Origin: Pelagibacteraceae bacterium AG-422-B15 | Lineage (GTDB): Bacteria; Pseudomonadota; Alphaproteobacteria; Pelagibacterales; AG-422-B15 | Assembly (NCBI GenBank): GCA_003213715.1 | Contig: QCMN01000001.1 | Span: 121,956-180,708 of the forward strand | Length of the DNA: 58,753 bases | Direction of reading: 5' to 3' | Part shown: positions 1 to 7,773 of the stretch, one piece after another | Layout: the number at the start of each line of letters is the position of its first letter | How positions within the stretch are numbered: position 1 is the stretch's first letter | Notes under the pieces: model-generated | Database searches by the model: none | The model's input: only the letters and a program-made list of their open reading frames with translations | Told to the model about the DNA's origin: nothing | Position numbers and translations under genes: made by a program

Positions 1-253
1 TTATATCCAAATTCATTTCTTGTAGTTTGTTTAATTCCTCTGATGAACTAATCGAAGGAGGTGAGCTAATTTCTATATTTTCAGCTTCAGCAAATTCTGC
101 TACTGGTGAAATTGATAATTTCATTCCTCGGTTAGCCTTTTTTGCTGGAGATGTATATACACCTACCAAATGATTGTTTGAAGAAAAAATTTTTTTTAAA
201 GATGGCACTGCGAATGGGGCTGTGCCCATGAATAGGATGCGATAATTTTTCAT
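1..253 (-). CDS. fmt: Methionyl-tRNA formyltransferase, N-terminal 84 residues (cut by window edge)
   Basis: Formylates the amino group of initiator methionyl-tRNA using 10-formyl-THF, in the cytoplasm. The visible protein starts MKNYRILFMGTAPFAVPSL, which matches the Fmt N-terminal Rossmann-like signature (R-x-x-FMGT-x-x-FAVPSL). It continues through a VGVYTSPAKKANRG stretch of the kind that precedes the folate-binding region. The ATG lies 5 bases after the def stop, so def and fmt form one minus-strand operon, the usual bacterial pairing for adding and removing the formyl group. The remainder lies outside the window, so it is partial by position, not a pseudogene. Confidence 0.93.
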   Translation of the reverse strand, partial: MKNYRILFMGTAPFAVPSLKKIFSSNNHLVGVYTSPAKKANRGMKLSISPVAEFAEAENIEISSPPSISSSEELNKLQEMNLDI

Positions 254-258
254 TTTAT

Positions 259-795
259 CTAAGCGACGATTCGTTCTTTTTTTGATTGTTTTTTTGTTTT
301 GATGAGCTTCTTTACAATCATGTTGCGTTTCATATTTGATAAATGATCAATAAAAAGAATTCCCTCAAGATGATCCATTTCATGTTGGATGCAGGTCGCT
401 AATAATCCTTTAGCGTTTAGAGTTGACTTTTTTCCATTATAATCAAGAAAATTTATTTCACATTCTTCTGGACGATCAATTTCTGCGTATTGATCTGGGA
501 CCGATAAACATCCCTCTTCATACGTTGAGAGATTTTTTGTTTTTACTGTAATTTCAGGGTTAACAAAATAAAGAGGTTCTTTTATGCCCTCTTCATTTCT
601 CCAGCTTATATCCATCACGATTACACGCAAAGGAACTCCAATTTGAACTGCTGCTAAACCTATTCCAGGTGCGTCATACATGGTATCCAACATGTCATCC
701 ATTAGATCCTGGATCTCTTTAGTTACTTCATCAACTGGTTTTGAAATCTGCTTTAAAAACGGATCTGGAGCAGTTAAAATCTTTTTTACAGTCAT
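259..795 (-). CDS. def: Peptide deformylase
   Basis: Removes the N-formyl group from nascent proteins. All three metal-site motifs are intact: GIGLAAVQ at residues 44-51, EGCLS at 94-98 with the metal-binding Cys96, and HEMDH at 137-141 giving two metal histidines and the catalytic Glu138. The 178-residue length is normal. It sits directly upstream of fmt on the minus strand with a 5-base gap, so formylation and deformylation are co-transcribed. The C-terminus is lysine-rich. About 70 bases separate it from recR. Confidence 0.97.
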   Translation of the reverse strand: MTVKKILTAPDPFLKQISKPVDEVTKEIQDLMDDMLDTMYDAPGIGLAAVQIGVPLRVIVMDISWRNEEGIKEPLYFVNPEITVKTKNLSTYEEGCLSVPDQYAEIDRPEECEINFLDYNGKKSTLNAKGLLATCIQHEMDHLEGILFIDHLSNMKRNMIVKKLIKTKKQSKKERIVA

Positions 796-864
796 AATCT
801 TTAGATAGGCTAACTTAGATATAAGGTCAAGATTGAATAAAAAAATTGAGAAAATACAATAAAA

Positions 865-1470
865 CTAAATTTTTTGTCGTGCACTGAGAGCGGCGGCAAT
901 AGTTCCTTCATCCATGTAATCCAACTCACCGCCAACAGGTACACCGTGACCTAAGCGACTCACTTCAACACTGTGTTTTGACAATGTATCTGCTACGTAA
1001 TGAGCGGTTGTTTGGCCATCAACTGTTGCACTTAAAGCCAATATGACTTCGTCAATTTTCTCACCTTCAATTCGATCAATCAGTTTTTTTAAATTTAAAT
1101 CATCGGGCCCAATGCTGTTTATAGCAGATAGGTTGCCACCCAGCACATGATACAGTCCATTAAATACTTCAGATTTCTCAAGCGCCCATAGATCTGCGAT
1201 ATTTTCAACAACACAGATTTGATTTTTAGATCGACCCTCATCTGTGCAGATCATGCATGGAGAATTTACATCGATGTTTCCACAAATTTCACATGTAACA
1301 ATATTTTCACTCGATGATAAAAGCGACTCTGCGAGTGGGACCATTAACTGTTCTTTGTTCTTTATTAAATGAAGTGCTGCTCTGCTCGCAGATTTGGGTC
1401 CAAAGCCAGGCAGTTTACTAATTAAAAGTATTAACTTATCAATTTCTGGATTAGATGTACGGGATTTCAT
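865..1470 (-). CDS. recR: Recombination mediator protein RecR
   Basis: Part of RecFOR, which loads RecA at single-strand gaps. The order of parts is canonical: an N-terminal helix-hairpin-helix region (PGFGPKSASR, residues 21-30), a four-cysteine zinc site (Cys60, 63, 72, 75), then a Toprim domain from about residue 82, with the typical end HGVPVGGELDYMDEGT near residues 174-189. Length is 201 residues, normal for the family. The start codon is 1 base from the ybaB stop. The dnaX-ybaB-recR order is widespread in bacteria and implies one transcript. Confidence 0.96.
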   Translation of the reverse strand: MKSRTSNPEIDKLILLISKLPGFGPKSASRAALHLIKNKEQLMVPLAESLLSSSENIVTCEICGNIDVNSPCMICTDEGRSKNQICVVENIADLWALEKSEVFNGLYHVLGGNLSAINSIGPDDLNLKKLIDRIEGEKIDEVILALSATVDGQTTAHYVADTLSKHSVEVSRLGHGVPVGGELDYMDEGTIAAALSARQKI

Positions 1471-1471
1471 G

Positions 1472-1795
1472 CTAGAAAGGCAGTTTCATTCCTGGAGGAA
1501 GTTTTATACCACCGGTAAGAGAACTCATTTCATCTGCGATTTTTCTTTGAATTTTGTCTCTCGCATCATTAAAGGCTGCAACTATCAAATCTTCTAAAAT
1601 TTCTTTCTCATTTTTATCTATCGCTGTTTCGTCAATGTTCACAGAAGTCACATTATTTTTTCCATTAATAGTTATTTTAACTATACCTCCACCTGAGATA
1701 CCCTCGGCTTCAAGTGTTTCTACCTTTTCCTGAGCCTCAGCCATCTTTTTTTGCAAGTCTTGAGCCTGCTTTATCATATTGTTAAAATTATTCAT
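1472..1795 (-). CDS. ybaB: YbaB/EbfC family nucleoid-associated protein
   Basis: Small DNA-binding protein of the YbaB/EbfC family, 107 residues. The N-terminal half is a long charged helix (residues 1-30, heptad-like, MIKQAQDLQKKMAEAQEK). The middle has the family's conserved GGGIVKITINGKNNVTSVNI strand region. The C-terminus is the usual flexible proline/glycine-rich tail (GGIKLPPGMKLPF). It lies between dnaX (2-base gap) and recR (1-base gap), the normal context for this family. Its precise cellular role is not well defined in the family. Confidence 0.92.
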   Translation of the reverse strand: MNNFNNMIKQAQDLQKKMAEAQEKVETLEAEGISGGGIVKITINGKNNVTSVNIDETAIDKNEKEILEDLIVAAFNDARDKIQRKIADEMSSLTGGIKLPPGMKLPF

Positions 1796-1797
1796 AT

Positions 1798-3072
1798 TTA
1801 TTTCTCTTCAATTTGTTCAACTTCAGTTCCAGGAAAGAAATCAATAATTTCTTTTACCTTTGGATCCATTTCTGATGATGTTTCTACTGATTTATCCTGT
1901 ATTTTATTATCATTTTTTTCAACCAAATTATTTAGTTCACTTATTAATTCATTAGGTTTTGGTATATCATTTAAATAAATGATCCTAATGATCAACATTT
2001 CAAGAGAAGTTATAGGAGAAAATGAGTCCGTAACTTCATGCAATCCCTTATTTAACATTTGCCAGATCATTGAGAGAGTGGATACATCAAGATTACCTGC
2101 TACCTCTTGCACTGCATTGTATTCACTGTCTGTAAGTGAGCTTTTAACTCCCTCAGCTGCATCGATATTTATCATAGTCAAACTATGAACAGTTTCTATA
2201 AGATCTTTTACAATCATTGATGGATCAGCTCCGTTGTCATAAAGTTCATTTATTTTTTCAAGTGACTGTTGAGTTTGGCCAGCAGTAATGAATTTGATTA
2301 ATTCTAAAATTTTGGTTGGATCGTTTAAACCAATCATTTCTTTCACTTGCTCTTCAGAAATATGCTTTCCTGAAAATGCAATAGATTGATCGAGTATGGA
2401 TAGGCCATCTCTTACAGATCCATCTGCAGCTCTTGCAATAATTTTTAATGCACCTTCTTCAAAATCAACTGACTCCTTTTCACATATAGATTTTAAAAAA
2501 ATTACTAAATCATCAGGTTCAACCCTTTTTAAATCATATCTTTGGCATCTTGATAGTATCGTTGTTGGTATTTTTCTAACCTCAGTCGTTGCAAAAATAA
2601 ATTTCACATGAGGCGGCGGCTCTTCTAATGTTTTAAGCAATCCATTAAAGGCTGCGGTCGATAACATGTGAACTTCATCTATAATATAAATTTTAAACTT
2701 TGATGACACAGGTGAGTATTGAACACCTTCAATCAGCTCTCTAATATCAGCTATTCCAGTACGCGATGCTGCATCCATTTCATAAACATCAACACTTCTG
2801 GACTCTGTTATCGCTTTACAATTGTCACAAACCCCACATGGCTCGTTGTTGTCTTGCTCCGATATGTTCAAACAATTTAATGATTTTGCGATAATTCTAG
2901 CTGTCGTTGTTTTCCCCACACCTCTAACCCCTGTGAGCAAATAAGCGTTGGCAATTCTATTCATCTCAATTGCATTTTGTATTGTCTTAGACATGAGATC
3001 TTGACCAATAAGTTCACTAAATTTTAGTGGCCTATATTTTAATGGAATAGGTATATTGGTTGTTTCGGACAT
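1798..3072 (-). CDS. dnaX: DNA polymerase III clamp-loader subunit gamma/tau, short form
   Basis: ATPase of the DNA polymerase III clamp loader. Walker A is GVRGVGKTT at residues 48-56. The four zinc cysteines are at 67, 79, 82 and 85, Walker B is IDEVHML near 131-137, and a sensor-1 ATTEVRKIPTTILSRCQR stretch follows. At 424 residues it is clearly shorter than the roughly 600 usual for alphaproteobacterial tau. Domains I-III are present, but the linker and polymerase-binding part are reduced to a tail of about 60 residues. That tail still ends with a conserved-looking IIDFFPGTEVEQI segment. The ATG follows the SRP RNA terminator directly and no Shine-Dalgarno is visible. First gene of dnaX-ybaB-recR. 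Confidence 0.95.
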   Translation of the reverse strand: MSETTNIPIPLKYRPLKFSELIGQDLMSKTIQNAIEMNRIANAYLLTGVRGVGKTTTARIIAKSLNCLNISEQDNNEPCGVCDNCKAITESRSVDVYEMDAASRTGIADIRELIEGVQYSPVSSKFKIYIIDEVHMLSTAAFNGLLKTLEEPPPHVKFIFATTEVRKIPTTILSRCQRYDLKRVEPDDLVIFLKSICEKESVDFEEGALKIIARAADGSVRDGLSILDQSIAFSGKHISEEQVKEMIGLNDPTKILELIKFITAGQTQQSLEKINELYDNGADPSMIVKDLIETVHSLTMINIDAAEGVKSSLTDSEYNAVQEVAGNLDVSTLSMIWQMLNKGLHEVTDSFSPITSLEMLIIRIIYLNDIPKPNELISELNNLVEKNDNKIQDKSVETSSEMDPKVKEIIDFFPGTEVEQIEEK

Positions 3073-3094
3073 AAAAAATCACTAATCTTTAGTG
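3073..3094 (-). terminator. Intrinsic terminator of the SRP RNA
   Basis: On the minus strand a six-base-pair stem (CACTAA / TTAGTG) with a three-base loop is followed by A and six T residues. It follows the closing stem of the 4.5S RNA and shares its last base. The U-run ends exactly where the dnaX ATG begins, so dnaX must depend on read-through or on a promoter inside the RNA gene. The stem is AT-rich and probably leaky. Confidence 0.7.
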
Positions 3095-3183
3095 GGAGAT
3101 CAACGTAACCCAAATATCTTCGTTACGGCTGCTTCTTTTCAGACCTGACCGGATTGGCGAATAACTTGTCTACTCAATCTCCC
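3094..3183 (-). ncRNA. ffs: 4.5S signal recognition particle RNA (small bacterial type)
   Basis: RNA scaffold of the signal recognition particle; binds Ffh and targets nascent membrane proteins. The minus strand carries the SRP domain IV core, CAGGTCTGAAAAGAAGCAGC, differing from the common GTCCGGAAGGAAGC form by a coordinated change of the loop-closing pair (C-G to U-A) and a GAAA tetraloop. The ends pair as GGGAGAT / ATCTCCC, giving a 90-base hairpin. An extended -10 element lies just upstream and a terminator just downstream. Lying between dnaX and nudC, it has no overlapping protein gene. Confidence 0.92.
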
Positions 3184-3188
3184 AAAAT

Positions 3189-3197
3189 ATTGTATCA
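3189..3197 (-). promoter_or_regulatory. Extended -10 promoter of the SRP RNA
   Basis: The minus strand reads TGATACAAT, a TGn extended -10 with hexamer TACAAT, five bases before the first G of the RNA stem. No convincing -35 box was seen at the usual distance. The distance to the RNA start and the strong -10 support it as the promoter. It is the nearest candidate promoter for dnaX-ybaB-recR as well. Confidence 0.55.
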
Positions 3198-3235
3198 TAA
3201 CGAAAATAAAATGTTGTTTAATAAATAATAAATTA

Positions 3236-4159
3236 ATGAACAAAATAATATTTGCGAATAATCCTCTGGATAGAATGTCAGGTTTTAGAAGCAATAAAGA
3301 CTGGCAAAAAGCAAATTTATTAGACAATGAAACACGTTTTGTTGTTTTTCACTCAGGGAAACCATTAATACACGTGAGTAGTGAACCTGGCTCAAATTCA
3401 ACAATTTTTTTAGCTACATATGATCAAATAAAAAATTTTATTAAAGATGCTTATTATCTTTTCCTGGGTAAGTTAAAAGATAAAAGCTACTACGCAATAG
3501 ATTTATCAAAAAGTAACAAAGACTTAGACAAAACTGCATTTCCTAACTGTAAATTTATTGATCTAAGATCCATAGCGCAGAGTATTTCCCCAGAAGACAC
3601 AGGTATTCTTGCTCAGGCTAAGTCGATGGTCGAATGGAATTCATCTAATATTTTTTGCACCAGATGTGAAAGTTCCCGGCTTGAAACTGTAGATGCAGGT
3701 TGTAAAAAGATTTGCAAAAATTGCAATATGGAACTATTTCCTCGCGTTGATCCTGTCGTAATCATGCTTCCTATTTTTAAAGACAAATGTTTACTCGGTC
3801 GCCAAAAAATATTTCCTCCTAGAATGTTTTCAGCACTGGCAGGTTTTTTAGAACCAGGTGAAACCATCGAAGACGCAGTTATCAGAGAGGTTAAAGAAGA
3901 AGTGGGATTAAATGTTACAAGTGTTGACTATAAATTCACACAACCATGGCCATTCCCCTCTCAATTAATGATCGCATGTTTCTGCCAGACAGATGGTGAT
4001 ACAACAGATTTAGATCAGGATGAAATTGAAGATGCAGTATGGTTATCTAGAGAAGATTTAAATCGTATATTTGTCGGTAAAAGCCCTAACAGGATATGGA
4101 TACCTCCTGCAATGGCTGTAGCCCATCAATTAATTGTTGCATGGATGCACAATAAGTAA
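3236..4159 (+). CDS. nudC: NAD+ diphosphatase / NAD-cap RNA hydrolase NudC
   Basis: Nudix enzyme that cleaves NAD(H) to NMN and AMP; homologues also remove NAD caps from RNA. A zinc ribbon is formed by Cys141, Cys144, Cys160 and Cys163. The Nudix box runs from Gly203 to Leu225 (GFLEPGET..., REVKEEVGL). Just after it comes the NudC-specific array, here TQPWPFPSQLM (usual SQPWPFPxS), which separates NudC from other Nudix proteins. Length of 307 residues is normal. It is divergent from the SRP RNA and converges on pheA with a one-base gap, so no terminator fits between them. Confidence 0.95.
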   Translation: MNKIIFANNPLDRMSGFRSNKDWQKANLLDNETRFVVFHSGKPLIHVSSEPGSNSTIFLATYDQIKNFIKDAYYLFLGKLKDKSYYAIDLSKSNKDLDKTAFPNCKFIDLRSIAQSISPEDTGILAQAKSMVEWNSSNIFCTRCESSRLETVDAGCKKICKNCNMELFPRVDPVVIMLPIFKDKCLLGRQKIFPPRMFSALAGFLEPGETIEDAVIREVKEEVGLNVTSVDYKFTQPWPFPSQLMIACFCQTDGDTTDLDQDEIEDAVWLSREDLNRIFVGKSPNRIWIPPAMAVAHQLIVAWMHNK

Positions 4160-4160
4160 A

Positions 4161-4994
4161 CTAATTATTTCTATATGAATGTTTTGGATAAACACCTAAG
4201 ACTTTTAGTTTTTCAGTATAAAAGGATAATTCCTCTAAGGCTCCTTTTACTGATTGATCTTCGGCATGACCATCTAAATCAATATAGAATTGAGCTTTAT
4301 TAAAATCACCATCAACAATGAAACTCTCTAATTTAGTTAAATTGACTCCGTTAGTTGCGAAACCACCGAGTGCTTTATAAAGAGCTGAAGGCACACTTTT
4401 TACTTCAAATATACAACTAGTAAGGTATGATAGGTTTTTGTTTCTTTCTTGCTGAAGTTCTTTTGACATTATCAAAAAGCGAGTTGTATTATTTTTCATA
4501 TCTTGAATATTTGTGTCGATTATATCTAATCCATAAATATCAGCCGCTAATGTTGAGGCGATCGCTGAGTCTTCAGTTGTCCCATACTCACTAATGAATT
4601 TAGCAGAACCTGCAGTGTCTGCCATTATAATGGCATCTAAATTATATTTTTTTATAGCAGCATTACATTGTCCAATAGCCATAGAATGACTACGTACATT
4701 TTTAATTGTATCTAAGGAGACACCTGGTTTTGCCATTAATTGATGATTGATCTCTTGGAAATGCTCTGAATATATTTTTAAATCGTACCTGCCAAGTAAA
4801 TAGTGAATATCCGCTACCCTACCTGCAACTGAGTTTTCAATTGGTATCATGGCTAAATCACAATCTGATGCATTGACTTGCTCCATGGCAGACTCAAATG
4901 TTCTGCACGCAACAGGATTATGATCAGGTGCAGCTTCATTACACGCAAGATGTGAATAAGCTCCGAGTTCACCTTGGAAAGCTATTTTTTTCAT
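4161..4994 (-). CDS. pheA: Prephenate dehydratase with ACT regulatory domain
   Basis: Converts prephenate to phenylpyruvate in phenylalanine synthesis. The protein opens IAFQGELGAYSHLA, the start of the PDT domain, and carries the catalytic Thr-Arg-Phe at residues 171-173 (NNTTRFLIM). An ACT domain follows from about residue 190; its ligand motif is ESFIV where many enzymes have ESRP, so phenylalanine feedback could differ. There is no chorismate mutase domain, as usual for alphaproteobacteria (277 residues). The ATG overlaps the kdsB stop by four bases (ATGA), so the two genes are translationally coupled. Confidence 0.95.
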   Translation of the reverse strand: MKKIAFQGELGAYSHLACNEAAPDHNPVACRTFESAMEQVNASDCDLAMIPIENSVAGRVADIHYLLGRYDLKIYSEHFQEINHQLMAKPGVSLDTIKNVRSHSMAIGQCNAAIKKYNLDAIIMADTAGSAKFISEYGTTEDSAIASTLAADIYGLDIIDTNIQDMKNNTTRFLIMSKELQQERNKNLSYLTSCIFEVKSVPSALYKALGGFATNGVNLTKLESFIVDGDFNKAQFYIDLDGHAEDQSVKGALEELSFYTEKLKVLGVYPKHSYRNN

Positions 4995-5734
4995 TTACTC
5001 AATATTTTTCTAATTTCTTCTAAGTCATCCGGAGTATCAACTCCGAGAGGCAAAAAGTCAATTAAACCAATTTTTATTTTCATATTGTTATCAAGTGCTC
5101 TTAATTGCTCTAATTTTTCATTTTTTTCTCTCTCAGTTTGAGACAAAGTGACAAACTTTTCTAAAGCATCTCTTTTAAAAGCATAAATACCTATGTGATG
5201 ATAAAGACTCTTTGCATCATAATCTCCCTGTTTTCTTACAAAATTCTCTGCATAAGATTCTGTTTCAGTACCAGATAAATTACAAATTGCTTTCACAAAT
5301 TGCTCTTTCTTTATATCTTCCTCACTCTCAAACTGGGTGACTAATGTACCAATTTCATCTTCTTCTGAAGATAATAAATTAATAACTTTCTTCAAAGCCA
5401 TCGAGTTAATTGTAGGCAAGTCGCCTTGTAAATTAATGATGTAATGAATCATTTTACCTGGATCAATTACTTGAAGCGCTTCATGCATGCGATCAGTACC
5501 TGTCTGATGATTTTCAGAAGTCATACATACATCACCCCCAAGACTTTCAATACACTTGGCGATTTCATCACTGTCTGTAGCAACCACTACTCGACCCAAA
5601 TCAGAAGCAATGGCTGACTCCCAAACATGTTGGATCATTGGTTTGCCAGCAATGTCGAGCAAAGGCTTATTTGGTAGCCTGCTCGCTTGTAATCTGACCG
5701 GGATGATTATCGCTGTGTTTTCTTGGCTTATCAT
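4991..5734 (-). CDS. kdsB: 3-deoxy-manno-octulosonate cytidylyltransferase (CMP-Kdo synthetase)
   Basis: Activates Kdo as CMP-Kdo for the lipopolysaccharide inner core. The nucleotide-binding N-terminus IIPVRLQASRLPNKPL, then GKPMIQHVWESA, VVATDSDEIA, NLQGDLP and HHIGIYAFKRDAL are all family motifs. An in-frame TTG lies two codons upstream, but the ATG at 5734 is preferred, giving 247 residues. It overlaps pheA by four bases and diverges from the cytochrome c gene; kdsB, pheA and cycM are neighbours in other alphaproteobacteria. Together with kdsD and lptCAB later in the window it shows a Kdo-containing envelope. Confidence 0.95.
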   Translation of the reverse strand: MISQENTAIIIPVRLQASRLPNKPLLDIAGKPMIQHVWESAIASDLGRVVVATDSDEIAKCIESLGGDVCMTSENHQTGTDRMHEALQVIDPGKMIHYIINLQGDLPTINSMALKKVINLLSSEEDEIGTLVTQFESEEDIKKEQFVKAICNLSGTETESYAENFVRKQGDYDAKSLYHHIGIYAFKRDALEKFVTLSQTEREKNEKLEQLRALDNNMKIKIGLIDFLPLGVDTPDDLEEIRKILSK

Positions 5735-5822
5735 AAACAAATTATGCGACTAGAAGACGCATAAAAACTTGATTAAATTCGGTTATTGTTTAAATAATTA
5801 TCTAATTACGTCAAGAGACATC

Positions 5823-6377
5823 ATGGATTCATTCGAAATTAATAAAATTGTAGCCTGTGTATTAGTTGTGGCCCTTGTATTTATCGGTTTAGCAAACTTC
5901 AGTGAGATTTTATATCATGTTGAAAAACCTGAGGTAGCAGCCTATCAAGTTGAGGGCGCTGAAGATATGGTGGTGTCTGCATCAGCAGCAATGGCAGACG
6001 ACACTGCTACTGCGGAACCTGAAATACCAATTCAGACTCTGCTTGCATCAGCAGATATAGAAAAAGGTGCAAAGGTCTTTAAGAAATGTTCACAGTGTCA
6101 TGTTGTAGAAAAAGGTGGAGCAAATAAAATTGGTCCAGCGCTCTGGGATATAGTAAATAAAGATATTGGTTCAAAAGAGGATTATAAATACTCAAATGCA
6201 ATGGCGGCATATGGAGGCAACTGGACATACGAGCAACTTAACGGATATCTTTTGAATCCAAAAAAATATATTGAAGGTACAAAAATGTCTTTTGTGGGTC
6301 TAAAAAAAGAAAAAGATAGAGCAAACGTCATACTTTATCTTAGAAGCTTCAGCGATAATCCTGCACCAATTGAATAA
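5823..6377 (+). CDS. cycM: Membrane-anchored cytochrome c (CycM / c552 type)
   Basis: Electron carrier between the bc1 complex and terminal oxidase, anchored in the inner membrane with its haem domain in the periplasm. A single N-terminal helix (about residues 8-28) is uncleaved. An Ala/Glu-rich linker follows, then a class I domain with haem site CSQCH (residues 89-93) and Met155 (GTKMSF) as likely sixth ligand. A start 18 codons upstream would place extra residues before the anchor; the ATG at 5823, preceded by AAGAGA, is preferred. 184 residues. Divergent from kdsB. Confidence 0.9.
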   Translation: MDSFEINKIVACVLVVALVFIGLANFSEILYHVEKPEVAAYQVEGAEDMVVSASAAMADDTATAEPEIPIQTLLASADIEKGAKVFKKCSQCHVVEKGGANKIGPALWDIVNKDIGSKEDYKYSNAMAAYGGNWTYEQLNGYLLNPKKYIEGTKMSFVGLKKEKDRANVILYLRSFSDNPAPIE

Positions 6378-6400
6378 GTCCGAATAATCTGCAATATATT

Positions 6401-6414
6401 GATTGACGTCAGTC
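6401..6414. promoter_or_regulatory. Near-perfect 14-base palindrome upstream of ampG-like gene
   Basis: GATTGACGTCAGTC is a dyad centred on TGACGTCA with one wobble mismatch. It sits 27 bases before the ATG of the AmpG-like permease and 23 bases after the cytochrome c stop. It may be an operator or the stem of an RNA hairpin; there is no T-run, so it is not a standard terminator. No regulator can be named from the sequence. Confidence 0.35.
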
Positions 6415-6440
6415 GGCACTATTACCTATTCTAATATTTA

Positions 6441-7772
6441 ATGACGAGAGAAAATGTAGGATTATCAATTTATTTTGATAACAGAATGCTGCGCATCTTG
6501 CTGCTTGGAGCAATTAGTGGTTTTCCTTGGGTGATAATTGGAAGTGCTCTTTCACTTTGGCTTAAAGATTATGAATTATCAAGAAGTACAATTGGATGGG
6601 CGGGCCTTATTTTTAGTGTATATGCAATTAACTTTATTTGGGCTCCAATTATTGACCGTGTAAAAATTCCTTTCTTGACACAAAAAATTGGCCACAGGAA
6701 ATCGTGGATCATTTCTTTACAGGCAACAATACTGGTATGTCTATTTATTTGGACAACTCTCAATCCTGTTACAAATTTAGAATTAATTATTTTACTTGGA
6801 TTATTGATAGCTGTTTCCTCGGCATCTCAAGATATAACAATTGATGCTTTAAGAATTGAGCAAATAGGTGAGAATGAAAAAGCATCAATGGCAGCTGGCG
6901 CATCAATAGCTGTGGTTGGTTGGTGGACGGGTTATAAAATAGGTGGAATGCTCACACTTTTTGTTGCTGATTATTTTGAACAGCAAGGCTTAGCTAATTA
7001 TTGGCAATTAACTTTTCTGTTCATTTGCTTAATCATTTTTCTTTTTAATATTGGACTTTTATTTATTCCAGAAGATCTATCGAATAAAAGGCAAATTGCT
7101 CAAAAAAGTGATCAAGATCGTTTAAAATTAAATAAATTTTCAGCCTGGTTTGTAAGTACTATCATAAGTCCTCTGATCAGTTTCTTCAAAAAAAATGGGT
7201 TAACCATCAGTCTGTTGATTATCGGGTTCATATTTTTATTTAAAATTGGTGAAGCATTTTTGGGACGTATGTCCATAATATTTTACGACGAAATGGGATT
7301 TTCAAAATCTGATATTGCAATTTACTCAAAAGGACTTGGATGGATAACAACAATTGTATTTACATTATTGGGTGGTTGGTTTTCCATAAAATCAGGTGTT
7401 GTTAGAGCGCTATTCATTTCAGGAATTGCAATGGCGATTACAAACATAATGTTTAGTGTAATGGCATGGTCTGAGAAATCAGTTTTACTCTTTGCTGCCG
7501 CAGTATTACTTGATGATTTGGCTGCAGCTTTTGCAACTGTGGCTTTTGTTACCTTTATTTCGCTACTTGTTGACCGAACGTATACCGCAACTCAATATGC
7601 CCTTTTGGCATCGCTTGGAACAGCTGGAAGAACACTAATGGCATCATCTTCAGGATCATTAGTCGACTGGTTGCAGGGAGATTGGGGTGTTTTCTTTATA
7701 ATTACCGCTGTCATGGTAATTCCTTCATTGATTTTGCTTTGGTTTATTAGAAATAAATTTTCATTCAATTAA
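6441..7772 (+). CDS. ampG: AmpG-family MFS permease (probable muropeptide importer)
   Basis: Twelve-helix major facilitator protein of the AmpG/SLC33-like branch. AmpG imports anhydro-muropeptides from the periplasm for cell-wall recycling. The N-terminus (ISGFPWVIIGSALSLWL, then LSRSTIGWAGLIFS and FIWAPIIDR) is characteristic, as is SSASQDITIDALRIE in helix 4-5 with its acidic residues. 443 residues fits AmpG lengths. Downstream and convergent, one base away, is an NlpC/P60 peptidase that could act on the same muropeptides, which supports a recycling role. The substrate remains inferred. Confidence 0.82.
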   Translation: MTRENVGLSIYFDNRMLRILLLGAISGFPWVIIGSALSLWLKDYELSRSTIGWAGLIFSVYAINFIWAPIIDRVKIPFLTQKIGHRKSWIISLQATILVCLFIWTTLNPVTNLELIILLGLLIAVSSASQDITIDALRIEQIGENEKASMAAGASIAVVGWWTGYKIGGMLTLFVADYFEQQGLANYWQLTFLFICLIIFLFNIGLLFIPEDLSNKRQIAQKSDQDRLKLNKFSAWFVSTIISPLISFFKKNGLTISLLIIGFIFLFKIGEAFLGRMSIIFYDEMGFSKSDIAIYSKGLGWITTIVFTLLGGWFSIKSGVVRALFISGIAMAITNIMFSVMAWSEKSVLLFAAAVLLDDLAAAFATVAFVTFISLLVDRTYTATQYALLASLGTAGRTLMASSSGSLVDWLQGDWGVFFIITAVMVIPSLILLWFIRNKFSFN

Positions 7773-7773
7773 T

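Noticed and set aside
1-253. Truncated fmt pseudogene
   Set aside because: The frame is open to the window edge; truncation is due to the window.
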